NCBI RefSeq assembly: GCF_002838065.1
Contig: NZ_PIZU01000026.1
Span: forward strand, 1-64,000
From: Mycobacterium hubeiense
GTDB lineage: Bacteria > Actinomycetota > Actinomycetes > Mycobacteriales > Mycobacteriaceae
Length of the DNA stretch: 64,000 nt
Direction: 5' to 3'
Position 1 is the first letter of the stretch. Every line of letters starts with the position of its first letter. Below the pieces are notes generated by a model. It worked only from the letters and a program-made list of their open reading frames with translations. It did not search any database and had not been told where the DNA came from. This document shows, piece by piece, positions 59,347 to 64,000 of the stretch. The position numbers and the translations under genes are program-made.

Positions 59347-60612
59347 TCAGCCCACATCGCGGATCAACAGGTCGTCCCAGGAGTCGCGGCGCACAACTTG
59401 GCGGGCATCTCCGTTGCGGACGAACACCACCGGCACGCGGCGGGCGCCGTTGTATTGATTGGACATTGTGTAGCAGTACGCCCCCGTGACGGGCACCGCC
59501 AAGAGATCGCCGACCGTGGGTTCGCGAAGTGGGACGCCGTCGACCAACTGATCGCCGGACTCGCAGTGCCGGCCCACCACGCTGACAAGTTCGCCGCCGC
59601 CGACCCGGTCGACGATCGTCGCCTCGAACCGTTGTCCGGTCAAGGACACCTCGAGATTATCGGCCATTCCGCCGTCGACGGCGACGTGGACCACCTGCCC
59701 CCGTTTGACCGTGGTCACCTGATACACCGTGCACGCGCTGGAGGCGACCATGCTGCGGCCGGGTTCGACGATGATGCGGCTGCCCTCCGGCAACAACGCG
59801 CGGGCCTGGGTCACCATGGCGTCGGCGTATTCGTCGGGCGTCGGCGGATGCTCGACGTAGGTGTAGCGCACGCCGAGACCGCCCCCGAGGTCGTAGGTGT
59901 CGAAGGTGCCGAGCTTGGCGATCGGCTCGACGGCCTGGGCCAGTTGCTCGACGTTGAGCAACTGGGATCCGACGTGGGTGTGCAATCCGTCGAGGCGCAG
60001 TTTGGCGCTGCCTTCGATGCGGGTGATCGCTTCGCGGGCGTCGTCGGGCGCCAAACCGAACTTCGAGCCGCTGTGGCCGGTCGCTTGGGAGGGGTGGGTG
60101 GCCGCGTCGACACCGGGGATGACGCGCACGAGGCACGGCTGCTGATGGCCGCGCGGCACGAGCCGTTCCAGCCGGTCGATGTCGTCGAAGTTGTCGACGA
60201 CCACCAGCCCGACGCCGTTGGCGATGGCGAGCACGAGTTCTTCGTCCGTCTTGGCGTTGCCGTGCAGGATGAGCCGCGCGGGGTCGGCGCCGGCCTTGAG
60301 CGCGGTCAGGACCTCACCGCCGCCGGCGACGTCGATGTACAGGCCGGCCTGCACCATGACGCGTTCAACCGCGGTGCAGGGGAACGCTTTCGACGCAAAC
60401 GCGACATCGCAACGCGGCCACCGGCTGCGGAATGCGGCGAGGTAGTCGTCGGCCCGCGCACGCAGGGCCTCTTCGGCGACGACGATCACCGGGGTGCCGA
60501 ATTCGGCCGCCACGCGGTCGAGTCGGCATCCGCCCACGGTGAGGGTGCCGTCGTCGTCGAGGCGGGTGCCCGGCGGGAAGAGCCCGAGCAATTCGTCGGT
60601 GGAGGCCGTCAT
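59347..60612 (-). CDS. Diaminopimelate decarboxylase-like PLP enzyme (second lysA)
   Basis: A 421-aa fold-type III (alanine racemase-like) decarboxylase. PLP Lys is in DVAFASKAFPC. Other motifs are GLHTHVGSQLLN, LGGGLGVRY, IIVEPGRSMVASSACT, the C-terminal active-site Cys-Glu in RHCESGDQL and GAYCYTMSNQYNG. It is shorter than canonical LysA (~447 aa) and the gene context (malQ, TetR) is not lysine biosynthesis, so it may act on another D- or L-amino acid. ATG 60612; the longer ORF is antisense to the TetR gene. Confidence 0.87.
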   Translation of the reverse strand: MTASTDELLGLFPPGTRLDDDGTLTVGGCRLDRVAAEFGTPVIVVAEEALRARADDYLAAFRSRWPRCDVAFASKAFPCTAVERVMVQAGLYIDVAGGGEVLTALKAGADPARLILHGNAKTDEELVLAIANGVGLVVVDNFDDIDRLERLVPRGHQQPCLVRVIPGVDAATHPSQATGHSGSKFGLAPDDAREAITRIEGSAKLRLDGLHTHVGSQLLNVEQLAQAVEPIAKLGTFDTYDLGGGLGVRYTYVEHPPTPDEYADAMVTQARALLPEGSRIIVEPGRSMVASSACTVYQVTTVKRGQVVHVAVDGGMADNLEVSLTGQRFEATIVDRVGGGELVSVVGRHCESGDQLVDGVPLREPTVGDLLAVPVTGAYCYTMSNQYNGARRVPVVFVRNGDARQVVRRDSWDDLLIRDVG

Positions 60613-60660
60613 CGATTCAGCCTGCCAGATTTTGTGTCGGCCTCCCATCGGCGGGCGTGC

Positions 60661-60687
60661 TAGTATGTCTGTAATGATCCTTACAGA
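60661..60687 (+). promoter_or_regulatory. TetR promoter and operator
   Basis: TAGTAT (60661-60666) is a good -10. TCTGTAA (60668-60674) and TTACAGA (60681-60687) form a perfect 7-bp inverted repeat around six bases, lying over the predicted start of transcription. The TetR gene begins nine bases later, so autoregulation is likely; the divergent lysA-like gene may also respond. Confidence 0.65.
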
Positions 60688-60696
60688 AGGTCGTCG

Positions 60697-61305
60697 ATGA
60701 CGATTTCGCCGACCAGGCGCCAGCAGCAGGGCGAGGCCTCGCGTGAGCAGATTCTCGACGCCACCGAACGTTTGATGGCCACGAAGGGCTATGCGGCAAC
60801 GTCGATCAGCGATATCCGCAAGGCCTGCGGCCTGCCGCCGAGCTCCATCTACTGGCACTTCGGTTCCAAGGAGGGCGTGCTGGCGGCGGTGATGGAGCGC
60901 GGCGCGAACCGGTTTTTCGCGGCCATCCCGCAGCGGGGCGGGGCCGAGGAGCGACTGGCAGCACTGTCCGCCGTGCAGTCGCAGCACCCGGACTTCCTGC
61001 GCCTGTTCTACCTGCTCTCGTTGGAGCGCAGCGAGGATCCGGCGGTCGCCGAAGTGGTGCGCCGCGTTCGCAATACCGCACTTAAACGGTTTCGCGATGC
61101 GATCACCGAACTGCTACCGGCCGACGTTCCACCTGCCAAGGCGCGCCGCGTCGTCACGGAACTCACCGCGTTCGCCGTCGCGCAGTCCGACGGTGTGTTT
61201 CTCGCAGACCACCTCGAACCCCACGCGACCGACGTCGACCGCATGTACCGGCGGCTCTGGCAGGCCGTGGCCGCACTGATCCCCGTTTTGTTGGAGGAGA
61301 AATGA
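60697..61305 (+). CDS. TetR/AcrR-family regulator
   Basis: 202 aa. The N-terminal HTH is REQILDATERLMATKGYAAT, ISDIRKACGLPPSSIYWHFG and SKEGVLAAVMERGA. The C-terminal ligand domain starts after ~residue 70. Its stop overlaps the SDR ATG (ATGA), so it is coupled to an enzyme it probably regulates. A perfect palindrome sits just upstream. Confidence 0.92.
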   Translation: MTISPTRRQQQGEASREQILDATERLMATKGYAATSISDIRKACGLPPSSIYWHFGSKEGVLAAVMERGANRFFAAIPQRGGAEERLAALSAVQSQHPDFLRLFYLLSLERSEDPAVAEVVRRVRNTALKRFRDAITELLPADVPPAKARRVVTELTAFAVAQSDGVFLADHLEPHATDVDRMYRRLWQAVAALIPVLLEEK

Positions 61306-62204
61306 CCAGGACCGCGATTATCACCGGCGCCAACACCGGGCTGGGATTCGAATGCGCGCGGGCAGTTTTGGCCGCCGCCCCGATGTGGCACGTGGTGCTC
61401 GCCGTGCGCGACCCCGCGCGGGGTGCCGACGCGGCGGCCCGGCTCAGCGCGCCGCGGCGCGCCACGGTTTTGGAGCTGGATCTGGCGTCGCTCGAGTCGG
61501 TGCGCACTTTTCCGTCGAGGCTGGGCGCCGCCGGGCTGCCGCCGGTGCACTCGGTCGTGTGCAACGCCGGGGTCCAGGTGGTGGGGGACAGCGCGACCAC
61601 CGCCGATGGATTCGAGCTGACGTTCGGCGTGAACCATCTCGGTCACTTCGCCCTCGTGCAGGGGTTGCTGGACGTGTTGGCACGGCCGGCGCGAATTGTG
61701 GTGGTCAGCAGTGGAACTCATGATCCGGACAAACACACCGGGATGCCCGCACCGCGCTACACGTCGGCCGGCGAGCTGGCGCACGACACCGGGCAGGGAC
61801 CGACGGAGGGCCGCCGCCGGTACACCACATCCAAACTGTGCAATGTGCTGTTCGCCTACGAGCTGGACCGCCGTCTCGAGCACGGACGCCAGGGGGTGAG
61901 CGTTACCGCATTCGACCCCGGTTTGATGCCCGGCAGCGGGCTGGCCCGCGACTACCCGCCGGTGCAGCGGCTGGCGTGGCGGTATCTGCTGCCGGCCCTG
62001 CGCGTGCTTCCCGGTGTACGAAGCACCCGGGCTTCCGGTCGCTACCTGGCGGCACTGGCCGTCGACCCCAGCCACGACGGCGTCACCGGACAGTACTTCG
62101 CCGGCCGCAAGCCGATCCGCTCATCGACCGACTCCTATGACCTCGACAAGGCCCGTGACCTCTGGGAGACCAGCGAACAATTGGTTGTGCAGGCTAGAGC
62201 ATGA
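61302..62204 (+). CDS. Short-chain dehydrogenase (retinol/protochlorophyllide reductase-like)
   Basis: 300 aa. Cofactor motif is IITGANTGLGFECARA, with VCNAGVQ, VNHLGHFALVQGLLDVL, Ser in VVVSSGTHDPD and catalytic Tyr-x3-Lys in RRRYTTSKLCNVLFAYEL. The FNHLGHF-like segment and YTTSKLCN belong to the RDH/light-dependent POR-like SDR class. The LAVRDP after beta-2 suggests NADP(H). It is regulated with the TetR gene. Substrate unknown, possibly a lipophilic ketone or aldehyde. Confidence 0.87.
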   Translation: MTRTAIITGANTGLGFECARAVLAAAPMWHVVLAVRDPARGADAAARLSAPRRATVLELDLASLESVRTFPSRLGAAGLPPVHSVVCNAGVQVVGDSATTADGFELTFGVNHLGHFALVQGLLDVLARPARIVVVSSGTHDPDKHTGMPAPRYTSAGELAHDTGQGPTEGRRRYTTSKLCNVLFAYELDRRLEHGRQGVSVTAFDPGLMPGSGLARDYPPVQRLAWRYLLPALRVLPGVRSTRASGRYLAALAVDPSHDGVTGQYFAGRKPIRSSTDSYDLDKARDLWETSEQLVVQARA

Positions 62205-62523
62205 GGATGACGATGATTATCGCCGCGAATCCGGCTGTGGCCCAACCGAGGGCGAATACTTCGAGGCGGGGCGAGGCAACGATCTTTCGGCCCGACGCCG
62301 GATGGACCTGTAGCGTGCGTCGCGCCCGTAACGCGCCGAACCACACCGACAGCGCGGCCAGCGCGATGCCGACGACGGCCAGTGCGGTACGGCCGACCGA
62401 CAGTGGCCCGTCGCGCATCAGGGGGATGGCGCCGCTGGCGAGAAACACCAAAGCGCTTCGCTCCCAAGATAATTGGGTGCGTTCAGCCGCAAGGCCGCGC
62501 TTCGGTTCTTGCGGACGCATCAC
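62194..62523 (-). CDS. DUF202 membrane protein, second of pair
   Basis: 109 aa with three helices (SALVFLASGAIPLM, ALAVVGIALAALSVWFG, GWATAGFAAIIIVILML) and the DUF202 start RGLAAERTQLSWERSALVFL. Related to the yeast Vtc1/YidH group. Its ATG overlaps the stop of the first DUF202 gene, suggesting a heteromeric membrane pair. The 3' end overlaps the SDR by 11 bases. Confidence 0.82.
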   Translation of the reverse strand: MMRPQEPKRGLAAERTQLSWERSALVFLASGAIPLMRDGPLSVGRTALAVVGIALAALSVWFGALRARRTLQVHPASGRKIVASPRLEVFALGWATAGFAAIIIVILML

Positions 62524-62864
62524 GGTTGGACGAACAGCACGACGACCACCAGTACCGCGACGACTACGATGACACCGGCAAGCAGCCAGGGCATCGGGGA
62601 CCGCGGCATGTCGGTGTTCCGCCGGATCGCGGTCTGCACCCGCTGCCAGCGCCGGACCGCCAGCACGGCCAGCACACCACCGGCACTGGTCAACAACACA
62701 CCGAGGCCGTGGCGCACGCCCGGGACGCTGAACGCCGGGACCAACTGGACGACGGCGACACCGCCGGCGATCAAGGCCAGCGCAGTGCGGATCCAGGCCA
62801 AGAATGTCCGCTCATTGGCCAGTGTGAAGCGGTAATCCGGTTCCTGCTCGTCGACGTCGGCCAT
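62520..62864 (-). CDS. DUF202 (YidH-like) membrane protein, first of pair
   Basis: 114 aa. RFTLANERTFLAWIRTALAL is the DUF202 signature, followed by helices ALIAGGVAVVQLVPAF, LTSAGGVLAVLAVRRW and PWLLAGVIVVVAVLVVVVLF. ATG 62864 (MADVDEQEPDYRF) is chosen over a three-residue longer start. Function unknown. The divergent MFS gene starts 51 bases away. Confidence 0.83.
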   Translation of the reverse strand: MADVDEQEPDYRFTLANERTFLAWIRTALALIAGGVAVVQLVPAFSVPGVRHGLGVLLTSAGGVLAVLAVRRWQRVQTAIRRNTDMPRSPMPWLLAGVIVVVAVLVVVVLFVQP

Positions 62865-62901
62865 GCGCCACACAGTAGGGATGATCTCGGTTCGGCGTGG
62901 G

Positions 62902-62907
62902 TATTGT
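62902..62907 (+). promoter_or_regulatory. Leaderless-type -10 box of the MFS gene
   Basis: TATTGT is followed by eight bases and ATG 62916, consistent with TANNNT and a transcript starting at the ATG. Confidence 0.45.
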
Positions 62908-62915
62908 CACCGAAC

Positions 62916-64000
62916 ATGGTGCCCGGACCGCTGAACAGCGCCGAGGCACAGGACCGGCGGGCCCGCGTCGCTGTCGCAGCGTACTTCTTGACCAACGGAG
63001 CTCTGTTCGCCAACCTGTTGCCCCGGTATCCGGAGATCAAGGCCGATCTGCAGCTGTCGAACGCGGTGTACGGCGGCGCGGTCGCGGCGTTCTCCGTCGG
63101 TGCGCTGGTGGCGGGTTTGACTGCGGCGGCACTGATTCGGCGATTCTCCTCGTCGCGGGTGGCCGTGGTGGGGACCACCGGAATCGCGCTATTCGTGGTC
63201 GCCGCCGGTTTGGCGACCACACCCGTCATGCTCGCGGGCGCGTTGTTCATCGCCGGGGCGTGCGATGCGATCACCGACGTCGCACAGAACGCGCACGGGC
63301 TGCGGGTGCAGCGCACCTACGGGCGCTCGATCATCAACTCATTTCACGCGGTCTGGGCGGCCGGCGCGATCCTCGGCGGCCTGATGGGTGCCGCTGCGAT
63401 CGCGTTGCACATCCCGCGGGCAACGCATTTGGCGATTGCCGCGGCTGCGTTCTCCGCGGTGGTGCTGTTCGCCTATCCCTACCTGCTGCCGGGCTCCGAT
63501 CACGACGACCACCCTTCGGCGCGCGCGACCGGCGGGCACCGGCTGAGCTTCACGGTTTACGCCACGCTGCTCGCGCTGGTGGTCATCGCGATCGCCGGGG
63601 CGGTCATCGAGGACGCCGGAAGTTCCTGGGCCACACTGTATCTCCGCGACAGCATGGGCGCTCCGGCTGCGCTCGCCGCGTTCGGCTACATCGCTTTGGC
63701 GGGCTTCATGTTCGTCGGCCGGTTGATTGGCGACCGGCTCGTCGACCGGTTCGGTCAATGCGCGGTGGCGCGGGCCGGCGGGTTGCTCACGGCGGCGGGC
63801 ATGGGCTGCGCGCTGGCATTCCCGAGCATCCCCAGCACGATCGCGGGGTTCGCGGCCGCGGGCCTAGGCGTGGCCACGCTGATTCCGGCCGCGATGCACG
63901 CCGCCGACGAACTGCCTGGGCTGCGCCCGGGGACCGGCTTGACCGCGGTGACGTGGTTGATGCGGGTCGGTTTCGTGTCGTCACCACTGATCGTCGGCGT
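62916..64000 (+). CDS. MFS transporter (partial, runs off the window)
   Basis: 361 codons are present and the 3' end is missing. The protein has ~11 visible helices. NGALFANLLPRYPEIKADLQ, LSNAVYGGAVAAFSVGALVA and NSFHAVWAAGAILGGLMGAA resemble the YfcJ/FucP-like MFS group of sugar or drug exporters. A loop near GSDHDDHPSARATGG separates the halves. ATG 62916 is supported by the upstream -10. Substrate unknown. Confidence 0.82.
   Translation, partial: MVPGPLNSAEAQDRRARVAVAAYFLTNGALFANLLPRYPEIKADLQLSNAVYGGAVAAFSVGALVAGLTAAALIRRFSSSRVAVVGTTGIALFVVAAGLATTPVMLAGALFIAGACDAITDVAQNAHGLRVQRTYGRSIINSFHAVWAAGAILGGLMGAAAIALHIPRATHLAIAAAAFSAVVLFAYPYLLPGSDHDDHPSARATGGHRLSFTVYATLLALVVIAIAGAVIEDAGSSWATLYLRDSMGAPAALAAFGYIALAGFMFVGRLIGDRLVDRFGQCAVARAGGLLTAAGMGCALAFPSIPSTIAGFAAAGLGVATLIPAAMHAADELPGLRPGTGLTAVTWLMRVGFVSSPLIVG

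Overview
The window is mycobacterial chromosome, probably from a Mycobacterium or Mycolicibacterium species. It has high GC, frequent GTG starts and many ATGA/GTGA stop-start overlaps. The first 24 kb keeps the gene order of the M. tuberculosis block Rv1691-Rv1713. A mycolic-acid methyltransferase, an FrdCD remnant and fatty acyl-AMP ligases support the same placement. The species cannot be fixed from sequence alone.

Core block (about 0.1-24 kb). A TPR protein, HAD phosphatase, small protein, tlyA, nadK, recN, steA, mctB, pyrG, ADP-ribose NUDIX hydrolase and xerD run on the plus strand, mostly with overlapping ends. A small non-syntenic insert follows: Uma2-type protein, SNF2 helicase, O-methyltransferase, AraC regulator and amidohydrolase. 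The second core run is parA/soj, scpA, scpB, rluB, cmk and der (chromosome segregation, condensin, rRNA pseudouridylation, CMP kinase, ribosome assembly GTPase).

Accessory region 1 (24-37 kb). Two TauE/SafE exporters, a coupled HTH plus PD-(D/E)XK pair beside tRNA-Pro(GGG), and a TacA/TacT-type toxin-antitoxin pair. After these come two secreted LAS-metallopeptidase-like paralogues, a membrane acyltransferase, envelope enzymes (lytic transglycosylase, cutinase, NlpC/P60-like protein with a consensus CRP site upstream), a Mut7-C protein, an SDR and a frameshifted acyl-CoA synthetase.

Accessory region 2 (37.4-47.6 kb) is the most notable part. A tightly packed operon reads thioesterase, fatty acyl-AMP ligase, two SCD-type desaturases, acyl carrier protein, FAD2-type desaturase, alpha/beta hydrolase and a second fatty acyl-AMP ligase. 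A truncated frdC/frdD remnant separates it from a P450 and its ferredoxin. The order ligase-desaturase-desaturase-ACP-desaturase-hydrolase matches the layout I know for bacterial polyyne (polyacetylene) clusters such as caryoynencin and protegencin. I propose a mycobacterial polyyne or acetylenic-lipid pathway; this is inference from gene content and order.

Region 3 (47.6-64 kb) holds a fadD, small secreted proteins, a cyclopropane/mycolate methyltransferase divergent from a DUF732 protein across a 22-bp bidirectional promoter, an SGNH hydrolase, a NUDIX and an NTF2-like protein. A PlsC-type acyltransferase is joined to an SRPBCC gene by six 32-bp repeats, each a tiny start-stop-overlapping ORF (MIRU-like). 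Then come malQ, a second lysA-like gene, a TetR-SDR pair, two DUF202 proteins and an MFS transporter cut by the window end.
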